From NCBI RefSeq assembly GCF_037893185.1, contig NZ_CP140772.1, forward strand, positions 7,990,001 through 8,054,000: a stretch of DNA of 64,000 bases, in the 5' to 3' direction. The DNA is from Chitinophaga sp. 180180018-3 (GTDB lineage Bacteria > Bacteroidota > Bacteroidia > Chitinophagales > Chitinophagaceae). Shown here piece by piece: positions 38,048-46,363 of this stretch. Under the pieces are notes generated by a model. It did no database searches and had not been told where the DNA came from. It saw only the letters and a list, made by a program, of their open reading frames with translations. The position numbers and the translations under genes were made by a program. Numbering within the stretch: position 1 is the stretch's first letter; every line of letters begins with the position of its first letter.

Positions 38048-38419
38048 ATGACCAGAGCCAAATTATTTCTTCTGGCCTGTATACTCTTAGGTGCCTGTAA
38101 AAACGAGCAGGCGCCGGCTCCCGTAAGCGGGGGAGTCAATTGTGGTACAGGTGGTATTAAAACCAGCTACGTATCAGCGGCCATATCGGCTAATTGCACC
38201 AGCCGTGGTTGCCATCCGGGAGGGAATTCACCTGCGGTGGCTGATTTTTCCACGCCCGACAGATTAAAGGCCTATATCAATGCGCACCGGGTCGTTTTTG
38301 AACTGCGGGTGACAGGGCCACAGGCCGATATGCCGCAATCGCAGTCGTTTCCGCCACTCACGCAGGGTATGAAAGATTCAATTGCCTGCTGGCTTGCGAA
38401 TGGTATGCCGGATCAGTAA
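38048..38419 (+). CDS. Small lipoprotein with CX4CH motif
   Basis: A 123-residue protein with a lipoprotein signal (FLLACILLGAC, Cys18). NCTSRGCHPGG contains CX4CH instead of the cytochrome CxxCH, followed by an acidic/hydrophobic helix region and CWLANGMPDQ. Similar CxxxGCH segments occur in Bacteroidota proteins annotated as cytochrome-c-like; heme binding here is unproven. It starts a run of four same-strand genes with YceI, a DUF5777-like barrel and a HEACH protein. Confidence 0.75.
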   Translation: MTRAKLFLLACILLGACKNEQAPAPVSGGVNCGTGGIKTSYVSAAISANCTSRGCHPGGNSPAVADFSTPDRLKAYINAHRVVFELRVTGPQADMPQSQSFPPLTQGMKDSIACWLANGMPDQ

Positions 38420-38436
38420 CCAAAAAGAAAATGTTC

Positions 38437-38979
38437 ATGAAATACTTACTACTCCTGGTGATGCTGGCTGGTTTCAGTGCTTACGGGCAAGATGCTTATA
38501 CCTGCAGGAATACCCGCCTCAGCTTTTTTTCTTCCGCTCCCCTGGAAGATATTGAAGCCAGAACAGACCGGGGCGCGTCTATCATCAACATAAAAACAGG
38601 TGAAGTGTTTTTCAAAGTACCCATTACTTCTTTCCGGTTCAGGAAAAAGCTGATGGAGGAACATTTCAACGAAAACTACCTGGAAAGCGACAAATATCCT
38701 TTTGCTGAATTCAAAGGCCGGATCAACGAAATCCCGGCGCTGGATAAGGACGGCACCTACCCGGTAACGGTAACGGGCACACTGAATATACATGGTGTAG
38801 AAAAAAGCTACACGGCAAAAGGCACTATTATCCGGCAGGGGGATACCCTTACCGCAAACTCCACTTTCCAGGTACGTATAGCCGACCACGGTATAAAGGT
38901 GCCCACGCTGGTGGTAAAAAACATCGCAGAAGTAGTAGCCGTAACGGTGAATGCTATTTATACACCCTACAGTAAATGA
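38437..38979 (+). CDS. Exported YceI-family protein
   Basis: A 180-residue protein with a signal peptide (KYLLLLVMLAGFSAYGQ) and a YceI domain (RLSFFSSAPLEDIEA, FKVPITSFRF, LMEEHFNENYLESDKYPFAEF, GTLNIHGVEKSYTAKG). It should bind an amphiphilic ligand, possibly an isoprenoid, in the periplasm. It begins 17 bases after the lipoprotein gene, and its stop overlaps the next ATG (ATGA). An in-frame ATG at 38431 is possible. Confidence 0.88.
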   Translation: MKYLLLLVMLAGFSAYGQDAYTCRNTRLSFFSSAPLEDIEARTDRGASIINIKTGEVFFKVPITSFRFRKKLMEEHFNENYLESDKYPFAEFKGRINEIPALDKDGTYPVTVTGTLNIHGVEKSYTAKGTIIRQGDTLTANSTFQVRIADHGIKVPTLVVKNIAEVVAVTVNAIYTPYSK

Positions 38980-39926
38980 CATCATTCATGAAGATCGTAT
39001 CAATTATACTGCTGTGCTGCACCATTGGTGTGGCAGCCCGGGCGCAGCAAATCGACCAGCTGCTCGACTCTACCGGTCATGTAAAAGTAATAGACACTTA
39101 TAAATCGACCCGCATTATCCAGGGCCAGTCTACCGAAATGCTGCGCCGGCACGAGCTCGATTTCCGCGTGGCGCATCGCTTCGGGGACGCAGCCGGCGAA
39201 TTCGGCGGCACCAAAACCTTTTTCGGCACCGATAATTCCACCGACATACGCATTGCGTTCGAATACGGGATCACCGATAATCTGATGGTGGGTGTCAGCA
39301 GAAGTAAGGGCAGCGGCGAACTCCGGCAGTTGTATGAAGGTCTCGTCAAATACCGTTTCCTGCAGCAGACTAAAGATGATCATATCCCTGTATCTGTGGC
39401 TGTTTTTGGCAACATGGTGATCAGCGGTATGCCTTCTGATGCAGATGTTACCGCTACATCCCATTTTGCGGACGGATCCGACCGGCTCATGTATGTTGCC
39501 CAGGCGCTGGTATCCAGGAAATTCGGTGAGCGGTTGTCGCTGACACTGGCTCCTACTTATGTACACCGGAACCGGGTAGGTTATATGGATATGAATAATA
39601 TGTTTGCCCTGGGAGGTGCCGGCCGGCTAAAGCTGAGCAAGCGATTGGGCCTGCTGGCGGAATATTATTATCCATTCCGCAACCAGGAAAGTAAGGATTA
39701 CTTCAAATCTTCCAAAAATATCACTTTTTATAACCCATTAGGGGTAGGACTCGAAATCGAAACCGGCGGGCATGTGTTCAGCATTACCTTTACGAACTCC
39801 ACAGCCATACTGGAGAATCAATTTATCCCGGAAACAACCTCCTCCTGGTTACAAGGCCAATTCCGCTGGGGATTCAATATTTCCCGTAGATTTACGTTAT
39901 TCGGGAGAAAAGATTGGAAAAAATAA
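38976..39926 (+). CDS. DUF5777-like exported beta-barrel protein
   Basis: A 316-residue protein with a signal peptide and beta strands alternating aromatic and polar residues. RRHELDFRVAHRFGDA, STDIRIAFEYGITDNLMVG and HIPVSVAVFGNM match what I recall of the DUF5777 barrel family. Its ATG overlaps the YceI stop, so it is translationally coupled; an ATG at 38988 is an alternative start. The outer-membrane location is inferred. Function is unknown, but the strict coupling to YceI suggests a shared ligand or redox role. Confidence 0.75.
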   Translation: MTSFMKIVSIILLCCTIGVAARAQQIDQLLDSTGHVKVIDTYKSTRIIQGQSTEMLRRHELDFRVAHRFGDAAGEFGGTKTFFGTDNSTDIRIAFEYGITDNLMVGVSRSKGSGELRQLYEGLVKYRFLQQTKDDHIPVSVAVFGNMVISGMPSDADVTATSHFADGSDRLMYVAQALVSRKFGERLSLTLAPTYVHRNRVGYMDMNNMFALGGAGRLKLSKRLGLLAEYYYPFRNQESKDYFKSSKNITFYNPLGVGLEIETGGHVFSITFTNSTAILENQFIPETTSSWLQGQFRWGFNISRRFTLFGRKDWKK

Positions 39927-40240
39927 GATGCCGCATACGGGAAAATTCATGGTTAGCCAGAATCGCCGCCCGCTTTATGAGGGTGCATTCAGTGGCCATG
40001 GTTCTCGGACGCACGATACATCTGTATGGGGCGTCCCGGGAGCGTTTTTTATCTGATATCTCCTGGATGCGGCACGAGGCTTGCCATGTTAAACAGTACC
40101 AGCAACTGGGATATTGGGGTTTTTTATGGAAGTATCTGGCCGAATACCTGCGCAGAGGCTATTACAACAACACGCTGGAGGTGGCAGCCAGGGCTTCCGA
40201 AGAAGATCCGGCAATACTGGACGATATAGAAATAGTCTAA
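39914..40240 (+). CDS. Small HEACH-motif protein, unknown function
   Basis: A 108-residue protein. The frame opens with TTG at 39914, overlapping the DUF5777-like gene by 13 bases; the first ATG (39977) would drop a conserved-looking RENSWLARIAA segment. MRHEACHVKQYQQLGYWGF contains HExxH, the zinc-binding motif of metallopeptidases, followed by YYNNTLEVAARASEED. It is far smaller than a normal peptidase and lacks a signal peptide. Proteins of this shape occur in Bacteroidota, sometimes labelled DUF4157-like. Enzyme activity is not established. Confidence 0.65.
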   Translation: MEKIRCRIRENSWLARIAARFMRVHSVAMVLGRTIHLYGASRERFLSDISWMRHEACHVKQYQQLGYWGFLWKYLAEYLRRGYYNNTLEVAARASEEDPAILDDIEIV

Positions 40241-40323
40241 AGATTCGTTAAAACAAGGTTAAAGGGAGATTTTTTCCAGTCTCTGGTTTTATTTTTCTTA
40301 TTTTTACGTTAAAGGTTGATTTT

Positions 40324-40710
40324 ATGGTTAAGAAGGTAACAGAGGGAATCACCATCAGCGTGGAAACATTCTACCAGCCGGATTACTCAAATCCTATTGG
40401 GAGCGAATTCATGTTTGCCTACCGTATTACCATTGAGAACAATAACATTTTCCCTATCAAGCTGCTCCGCCGGCACTGGTACATCATTGATTCCAATGGT
40501 ACCCACCGCGAAGTAGAAGGAGAAGGAGTGGTAGGCGTTCAACCATTGCTGGCTCCCGGCGAAACTTATCAATATGTCTCGGGTTCTAACCTGCGGACGG
40601 AGATAGGTAAAATGTATGGTACTTACCAGATGGAAAACCAGTTGGATAAGAAAATACTGGAAGTCAAGATCCCTGAATTTCAGATGGTAGTCCCTTTCAA
40701 ATTAAATTAG
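40324..40710 (+). CDS. apaG: ApaG-family protein
   Basis: A 128-residue single-domain ApaG (DUF525) protein with an immunoglobulin-like fold. Signature parts are YQPDYSNPIGSEFMFAYRI, RRHWYIIDSNG, VEGEGVVGVQPLLAPGE and YQYVSGSNL. E. coli ApaG is linked to metal-ion tolerance through Ap4A metabolism, but its biochemistry is unclear. Length is standard. It converges with gldB, leaving 27 bases between stops. Confidence 0.93.
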   Translation: MVKKVTEGITISVETFYQPDYSNPIGSEFMFAYRITIENNNIFPIKLLRRHWYIIDSNGTHREVEGEGVVGVQPLLAPGETYQYVSGSNLRTEIGKMYGTYQMENQLDKKILEVKIPEFQMVVPFKLN

Positions 40711-40737
40711 TACCTGTCTTCGTTTTAACCTGTACTC

Positions 40738-41775
40738 CTATCGGGGCCTGTATTTCGCGGCCTTAAACATTTCTGTCACATCTTTGGTTTCCATCAGCTG
40801 CTGCAGGGTTACGTCCTTGTGTTCGCTCATGTATTTCCTGACGATCTGCCAGCCTGTAAAGTTGGCGATCTTTCCGGGAGCTCCTTCAGGCATGCCCTGC
40901 GTAGAAGGACCGTCGCCCACAAAATGAGAGATCTGCTGCCAGTCGCTGGTATAAACGAGGTTATTCTGTACAAAGAATTGCCAGATCATCTGCTCGTTTG
41001 CCCGGCACCAGTCGAGCTGCGCTTTGGTATAACCCAGTTTGATCGTATCCGGCGTCTGCGGCAATACCTTATCCAGGAAATACTGCTGTTTGCCGGCTTC
41101 CATCATCTGTTCCAGCAAATTAGCGCTTTTACGTGCAGGCGGGTACATCTGTTGTTGTAAGACCTGCATACAATTGGTAGCGATATATTCAGGGGCAAAC
41201 CGGCGGATCATGTAATCCGGATAATCAGGTATTTGTGCATACGGCGGGAAATCAGCGCCCATGTACATATCCAGCCCGATGCCAAGTATACTGTCGACTG
41301 TGATGGCGCCATAGTTGGCAATACCGGAAATGAAAGTAACTACTTTAGGAGCCCGGAACGACGGGAAATAATATTTAGTATACCGGAAACATTGCGCCAG
41401 CTCGTTTTTCAGCTGTTCACCGTTTCCGTATTTATCAGTCACTGCTTTTTCGAGCTGTCTGAAATCGGCGTTGGTGAGAAACAGGTGCAGTTGTTGCTGT
41501 ACTGTTTGGTTGCTATCGGAATAAGCGCCCATATTCATAATATCAGTCACATACAAAGGCATGAATACGGGATAGGCTGCATGTAGCTGCTGTAGCCCTT
41601 TCTGTACCTGATTGGTATCGATCGTAAACAACGCAGAGTCGAAACGCAACAGGCTAACGGTCATGGGTATATTACTGATATCAGGTGCTTTATTGCTGTT
41701 ATTACAGGCAAAAATGCACGATAGCGCGAGAAATCCGCTCAAAAACAGGGTGTATTTATTAGTGTAACTTTGCAT
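40738..41775 (-). CDS. gldB: Gliding-motility lipoprotein GldB
   Basis: A 345-residue lipoprotein: signal LFLSGFLALSCIFAC with lipidated Cys24, then a conserved GldB domain (MTVSLLRFDSALFTID, PPYAQIPDYPDYMIRRF, then VGDGPSTQGMPEGAPGKI). GldB is needed for gliding and, through the GldKLMN proteins, for type IX secretion in Flavobacterium. A PorT-like barrel and nadE lie divergently, matching the gldB-nadE neighbourhood known in other Bacteroidota. Confidence 0.92.
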   Translation of the reverse strand: MQSYTNKYTLFLSGFLALSCIFACNNSNKAPDISNIPMTVSLLRFDSALFTIDTNQVQKGLQQLHAAYPVFMPLYVTDIMNMGAYSDSNQTVQQQLHLFLTNADFRQLEKAVTDKYGNGEQLKNELAQCFRYTKYYFPSFRAPKVVTFISGIANYGAITVDSILGIGLDMYMGADFPPYAQIPDYPDYMIRRFAPEYIATNCMQVLQQQMYPPARKSANLLEQMMEAGKQQYFLDKVLPQTPDTIKLGYTKAQLDWCRANEQMIWQFFVQNNLVYTSDWQQISHFVGDGPSTQGMPEGAPGKIANFTGWQIVRKYMSEHKDVTLQQLMETKDVTEMFKAAKYRPR

Positions 41776-41848
41776 CGCTCTTAAAACTCATCTAAGGTAA
41801 AATTATTATTTACCTTGTATTATAAAAAATCAGGAATTAGCATCATCT

Positions 41849-42532
41849 ATGAAGAAGATCATTTTATTACTGGCAGTATTGGGAGTCGTAAAGACAGGCA
41901 TGGCACAGGATGGCTATTACAATTTCAGGAGCCGGGTGAAACTGGGATTTACCGTAAATCCGCTTATTTCCACGCTGAAACCGCAGGAATCGGGTGTTAC
42001 CCGTAACAGCTCGAAAGCAGGACTCGATTTCGGCCTGATGGCTGATTTTTCACTGAATGAGAGGGGGACTTATGCCCTGTCGTCGGGATTCCAGGTATTA
42101 CTTGCCGGCAGCAAGCTCAAATACGACGCAGGCAAGGGATTGAGTGATTACAGCGCCAATCCTGCTGAATATAACATGAAACTGACTTATATTGAAATCC
42201 CTGTAGCGTTGAAGCTGAAAACGGCGCCAGACGGCGGCATTGGCTGGTGGGGCCAGTTTGGTACCTACCTGGATTTTCCGGTCAGTGGCCGCGCTGATGT
42301 AGTGTCTATGAACCAGCGGTTCGACCGGGTGAATGTCCTGCCGGAAATGAACCGGATCAATATAGGCATGTTGCTGGGCGCAGGTATCGAATACCCGCTG
42401 GGAGGCAACCTGACCGGTATGGCAGGTATCACTTACCAGAATGGTTTCGTAGACGTAACACGCAATGCGAAATGGCACGATGGAAGAGTAAATATGAATA
42501 ACTTTGCGCTGCGGCTGGGTGTATTTTTTTAG
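41849..42532 (+). CDS. PorT-like outer-membrane beta-barrel protein
   Basis: A 227-residue protein with a signal peptide (KKIILLLAVLGVVKTGMAQ) and an eight-stranded-type barrel: VKLGFTVNPLISTL, GLDFGLMADFSL, MKLTYIEIPVALKLKT and a final FALRLGVFF strand ending in phenylalanine, as outer-membrane proteins do. The YIEIPVALK segment is typical of the PorT/OMP_b-brl_2 group. PorT itself serves type IX secretion, but many paralogues do not. Its place between gldB and nadE supports a link to gliding or secretion. Confidence 0.7.
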   Translation: MKKIILLLAVLGVVKTGMAQDGYYNFRSRVKLGFTVNPLISTLKPQESGVTRNSSKAGLDFGLMADFSLNERGTYALSSGFQVLLAGSKLKYDAGKGLSDYSANPAEYNMKLTYIEIPVALKLKTAPDGGIGWWGQFGTYLDFPVSGRADVVSMNQRFDRVNVLPEMNRINIGMLLGAGIEYPLGGNLTGMAGITYQNGFVDVTRNAKWHDGRVNMNNFALRLGVFF

Positions 42533-42592
42533 TGGCCGGCGATGAATGATCCCGGGCTTATATTATCTTTTTAGAACAGATCTTTTTGTTAT

Positions 42593-44260
42593 ATGAATAT
42601 TATACTGGCACAGCAGAATTATCATATTGGAAATTTTGAAAAAAATACTGCAAAGATTATCGAAGGCATACAGGCCGCAAAGGCCAAAGGCGCCGACCTG
42701 GTAGTGTTTTCTGAATTATGTGTATGCGGATACCCTCCCCGGGATTTCCTGGAGTTTGAAGATTTTATCGCGCAAAGTCATCATGCGATAGACCAGATCA
42801 AGGCACATACGAAAGATATTGCCGTACTGGTAGGTGCTCCGGCCCGCAATCCGCAGAAAGAGGGCAAGGATCTGTTCAACGCAGCCTGGTTCCTTTACGA
42901 AGGAGAAGTAAAGCAGGTAGTATATAAAACATTGCTGCCCACCTACGATGTATTTGACGAGTACCGTTATTTTGAGCCTTCTTACGAATGGAATATTATT
43001 CCGTTTAAAGGAAAGAAGCTGGCGGTTACCATTTGTGAAGATATCTGGAACCTGGGAGATAACCCACTGTACCGCATTTGCCCGATGGATCAGCTGATCG
43101 CGCAACAACCGGATGTGATGATCAATATTTCTGCTTCACCGTTTGATTATGATCATGATGAAGACAGGAAAGAGATCATACTGGCCAACGTGTTGAAATA
43201 CAGGATCCCCATGTATTACTGTAATACAGTGGGATCACAGACGGAGATTGTATTTGATGGTGGTTCTCTCATCTATGATGCCAGGGGAAATGTAGTGAAG
43301 GAATTACCGTATTTTGAAGAAGCGATGGATGGTATGGAGCTGGAAAAGCTTACCGGCAGCCAGTTGCCGGAGGTGAAGACCGGCAATTTCACGCCGCTTA
43401 CCGAACTGATATTTGATCATAATATCGACCGCATTTATGATGCATTGGTGTTGGGCATCCGTGATTACTTTGGTAAGATGGGCTTTACGAAGGCGATCCT
43501 GGGCTCTTCCGGCGGTATCGACAGTGCAGTGACCCTGGCCATTGCCTGCGACGCATTGGGCAAGGATAATGTGAGAGCGATACTGATGCCGTCTCCGTAT
43601 TCCACCAGCCATTCTGTAGATGATGCGGTGGCATTGTCTGAAAATCTTGGCAACCCGTACGATATCATACGTATCAATAATATCTATGAAGCCTTCCTGG
43701 CCACGCTGGAGCCTTATTTCAAAGGACTGCCGTTCAATGTGGCAGAGGAAAATACGCAGTCACGTATCCGGGGAAACCTGCTGATGGGTTTATCCAATAA
43801 GTTTGGTTATATCCTGTTGAATACTTCCAATAAAAGTGAATTATCAACCGGCTATGGTACCTTGTATGGTGATATGGCCGGAGGATTAAGTGTTTTGGGA
43901 GATGTATACAAGATGCAGGTGTATTCCCTTGCCAGGTACATTAACAGGCATCAGGAAATCATTCCGGTGAATATCATTGAAAAGGCGCCATCAGCGGAGC
44001 TGAGGCCTGATCAGAAAGACAGCGACAGTTTGCCTGATTATGCCATCCTCGACAAGATCCTTTACCAGTACATAGAACGCCGTCAGGGGCCTAAAGAGAT
44101 AGTAGCTCAGGGATTTGACTCCGCGTTGGTTTCGCGGACCTTAAAGATGGTAAATACGAACGAATACAAGCGGAATCAATTTTGTCCGATTATCCGCGTA
44201 TCCTCCAAAGCATTTGGAGTAGGCCGTAGAGTGCCTATAGTAGGGAAGTACCTGAGTTAG
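42593..44260 (+). CDS. nadE: Glutamine-dependent NAD+ synthase
   Basis: A 555-residue two-domain enzyme making NAD from deamido-NAD, ATP and glutamine. The N-terminal nitrilase-type glutaminase has Glu41 (FSELCVCGYPPRD), Lys112 (YKTLLPTYDVF) and Cys148 (VTICEDIW). The C-terminal synthetase has the PP-loop LGSSGGIDSAVT at about 302-313. It lies near gldB, as in other Bacteroidota. A palindrome overlapping the stop codon probably terminates the transcript. Confidence 0.96.
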   Translation: MNIILAQQNYHIGNFEKNTAKIIEGIQAAKAKGADLVVFSELCVCGYPPRDFLEFEDFIAQSHHAIDQIKAHTKDIAVLVGAPARNPQKEGKDLFNAAWFLYEGEVKQVVYKTLLPTYDVFDEYRYFEPSYEWNIIPFKGKKLAVTICEDIWNLGDNPLYRICPMDQLIAQQPDVMINISASPFDYDHDEDRKEIILANVLKYRIPMYYCNTVGSQTEIVFDGGSLIYDARGNVVKELPYFEEAMDGMELEKLTGSQLPEVKTGNFTPLTELIFDHNIDRIYDALVLGIRDYFGKMGFTKAILGSSGGIDSAVTLAIACDALGKDNVRAILMPSPYSTSHSVDDAVALSENLGNPYDIIRINNIYEAFLATLEPYFKGLPFNVAEENTQSRIRGNLLMGLSNKFGYILLNTSNKSELSTGYGTLYGDMAGGLSVLGDVYKMQVYSLARYINRHQEIIPVNIIEKAPSAELRPDQKDSDSLPDYAILDKILYQYIERRQGPKEIVAQGFDSALVSRTLKMVNTNEYKRNQFCPIIRVSSKAFGVGRRVPIVGKYLS

Positions 44261-44279
44261 CTTTTAGCTAAAGGCTAAC
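44256..44279 (+). terminator. Palindrome at the end of nadE
   Basis: A 24-base near-palindrome (10-base arms with one mismatch around AGCT) that contains the nadE stop codon. There is no strong T tract, so termination is uncertain. Confidence 0.5.
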
Positions 44280-44289
44280 AGCTGTTTCT

Positions 44290-44297
44290 TATATTTG
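44290..44297 (+). promoter_or_regulatory. -7 promoter box for serS
   Basis: TATATTTG, an exact TAnnTTTG match, 20 bases ahead of the serS ATG. No TTTG -33 element is clear; that position lies inside the nadE palindrome. Confidence 0.5.
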
Positions 44298-44317
44298 CAA
44301 AAATCTGATTTAAAAAC

Positions 44318-45586
44318 ATGTTACAAGTACCGTTTATACGTCAAAATAAAGAGTTTGTACTCGAGCGGCTGGCGTTCAAGAACTTCAGGGAACTGGAAGT
44401 AGTGGATGAAGTGTTGGCGCTGGACGACAAACGCAGGAAATTAACACAGGAATACGATGACATTCAGGCGCAGGTAAATAGCCTGTCAAAGGAGATCGGG
44501 AAACTGATGGGACAGGGAAAGAAAGAGGAAGGAGAAGCGCAGCGCGCTGCGGTGGCTGCGTTGAAAGAGCGTCTGGGACCGGTGAATGAAGAGCTGAATG
44601 CAACAGAAAAAGCACTGCATGATGCACTGGTGAAGCTGCCCAACCTGCCTGCAGCGATTGTACCTCCCGGTAAATCTCCGGAAGACAACGTAGAAGTACG
44701 CAGAGGCGGTAAAATTCCTGAATTATACGATGCCGCTGTTCCCCATTGGGATCTTGCTAAACAATACGACCTCATAGACTTTGAACTGGGGAATAAGATC
44801 ACTGGTAGTGGCTTTCCTGTATTCAAAAACAGGGGCGCCAGGTTACAGCGGGCGCTGATCCAGTATTTCCTGGACTATAATACCAGCGCCGGTTATACGG
44901 AATATGCACCGCCTTACATGGTGAATGAAGCATCCGCCTATGGCACCGGTCAGTTGCCGGATAAAGAAGGCCAGATGTACCACGCAAGGGATGATAACTA
45001 TTATCTGATCCCAACGGCGGAAGTACCTGTTACCAATATTTACCGCGATGAGATCCTGAAAGATACAGACCTGCCCATCAAAATGACGGCTTACACGCCT
45101 TGTTTCCGCCGTGAGGCCGGTTCTTATGGTAAAGATGTGCGTGGCCTGAACCGTGTTCACCAGTTTGATAAGGTAGAAATTGTGCAGCTGGTACATCCCG
45201 ACAAATCATTTGAAGCGCTGGATGAAATGGTGGCGCATGTAGAAACACTGCTGAATCAGCTGGAGCTGCCTTATCGCATCCTGCGTTTATGCGGTGGCGA
45301 TATGGGCTTTACTTCTGCCATCACCTATGACTTCGAAGTATATAGCGGTGCACAGCAGAAATGGCTGGAAGTGAGCTCTGTGAGCAACTTTGAGGCATAT
45401 CAGACTAACCGTATGAAGATACGCTTCAAGGAAAGCAACGGAAAGCCACAGCTGGTACACTCACTGAATGGCAGTTCCCTGGCCCTGCCACGCATTATTG
45501 CATGCCTGCTGGAGAATAACCAGACGGTAGAAGGGATAAGAATTCCTACCGCATTACAGAGCTATTTCGGTAGCCATGTGATTTGA
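44318..45586 (+). CDS. serS: Serine--tRNA ligase
   Basis: A 422-residue class II synthetase. The N-terminal part is a two-helix coiled-coil arm (about 30-100, rich in Lys/Glu heptads) that contacts the long variable arm of tRNA-Ser. The core has motif 2 YTPCFRREAGSYGKD and motif 3 LNGSSLALPRIIACLLENNQ. It would charge the tRNA-Ser(GGA) encoded at 8554, among others. A 50-base-arm palindrome follows the stop immediately. Confidence 0.97.
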   Translation: MLQVPFIRQNKEFVLERLAFKNFRELEVVDEVLALDDKRRKLTQEYDDIQAQVNSLSKEIGKLMGQGKKEEGEAQRAAVAALKERLGPVNEELNATEKALHDALVKLPNLPAAIVPPGKSPEDNVEVRRGGKIPELYDAAVPHWDLAKQYDLIDFELGNKITGSGFPVFKNRGARLQRALIQYFLDYNTSAGYTEYAPPYMVNEASAYGTGQLPDKEGQMYHARDDNYYLIPTAEVPVTNIYRDEILKDTDLPIKMTAYTPCFRREAGSYGKDVRGLNRVHQFDKVEIVQLVHPDKSFEALDEMVAHVETLLNQLELPYRILRLCGGDMGFTSAITYDFEVYSGAQQKWLEVSSVSNFEAYQTNRMKIRFKESNGKPQLVHSLNGSSLALPRIIACLLENNQTVEGIRIPTALQSYFGSHVI

Positions 45587-45589
45587 TAG

Positions 45590-45717
45590 AATTACGAATT
45601 AAGAATTACGAATTACGGATCAGAGCGAAGATCTTAGCGAATAATGATAATAATGATATTTATCATCCGCTAAGATCTTCGCTCTGATCCGTAATTCGTA
45701 ATTCTTAATTCGTAATT
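45590..45717. repeat. Long intergenic palindrome 2
   Basis: Perfect 50-base arms (45590-45639 and 45668-45717) around a 28-base AT-rich loop. The core is CAGAGCGAAGATCTTAGCG; the outer arm consists of GAATTAC/GAATTAA heptamers. It starts 4 bases after the serS stop and ends 21 bases before the GNAT start, so it is not limited to convergent gene ends. Confidence 0.95.
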
Positions 45718-45738
45718 TACCTCGTGTAACTTTTTCTC

Positions 45739-46287
45739 ATGAAACATTTTCTTCCCAGCGGAGATGAATTAACCATACGTCCGGCAGAACTGAGTGATGC
45801 TGCGGGTTTGCTGCAAAATTTCCAGCGTGCGACAGCAGAAACAGACTTCCTGTTGTTCACCCCCGGAGAGTCACTGGAACTGGATCTGCACTCCGAGGAA
45901 GATTATATCAGCACTTATCTCGACAATCCCCGGCAAATCCTTTTACTGGCCATTGTAAATGGCCGCATTATAGGTTCACTGAATGTAAACCATACCGGGT
46001 TTCGTAAAAAAGCACATACAGCAGAAATGGGCATTTCTGTGGAAAAGGCCTGGAATAATATGGGTATAGGAAGACGGCTGATGACAGCGATGCTGCGTTG
46101 GGCCGAAGCCCAGCCATGGTTACTCAGCATTACCCTGCAGGTGTTTTCCAATAACGAAAAGGCAATGCAGCTGTACCGGAACTTCGGATTTATGGAATGC
46201 GGGCGGATCCCGCAGGCAATCCTTCAAAAGAACGGCGGGTATACCGACCTGGTGACTATGTATCTCCCTATAAAACCCATCGGGTAA
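45739..46287 (+). CDS. GNAT-family N-acetyltransferase
   Basis: A 182-residue acetyltransferase. The acetyl-CoA loop (motif A) is VEKAWNNMGIGRRLM, where the Q/RxxGxG/A pattern is present as NNMGIG. TLQVFSNNEKAMQLYRNFGF is motif B, and FMECGRIPQAI follows as in RimJ/RimL-like proteins. The substrate, whether a protein N-terminus or a small amine, is unknown. No co-transcribed partner is evident; the molybdenum locus starts 76 bases later. Confidence 0.85.
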   Translation: MKHFLPSGDELTIRPAELSDAAGLLQNFQRATAETDFLLFTPGESLELDLHSEEDYISTYLDNPRQILLLAIVNGRIIGSLNVNHTGFRKKAHTAEMGISVEKAWNNMGIGRRLMTAMLRWAEAQPWLLSITLQVFSNNEKAMQLYRNFGFMECGRIPQAILQKNGGYTDLVTMYLPIKPIG

Positions 46288-46363
46288 TATTACAATCCCG
46301 TTAGAATCCCGGTCTATAATTTCTCCGGAATACGATTAATTTTAGTCTCTAAATAAAGACGGC

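Noticed and set aside
45590..45717. Repeated heptamers suggesting a CRISPR or tandem repeat array
   Set aside because: There are no spacers of constant size and no cas genes; the units form the arms of one palindrome.
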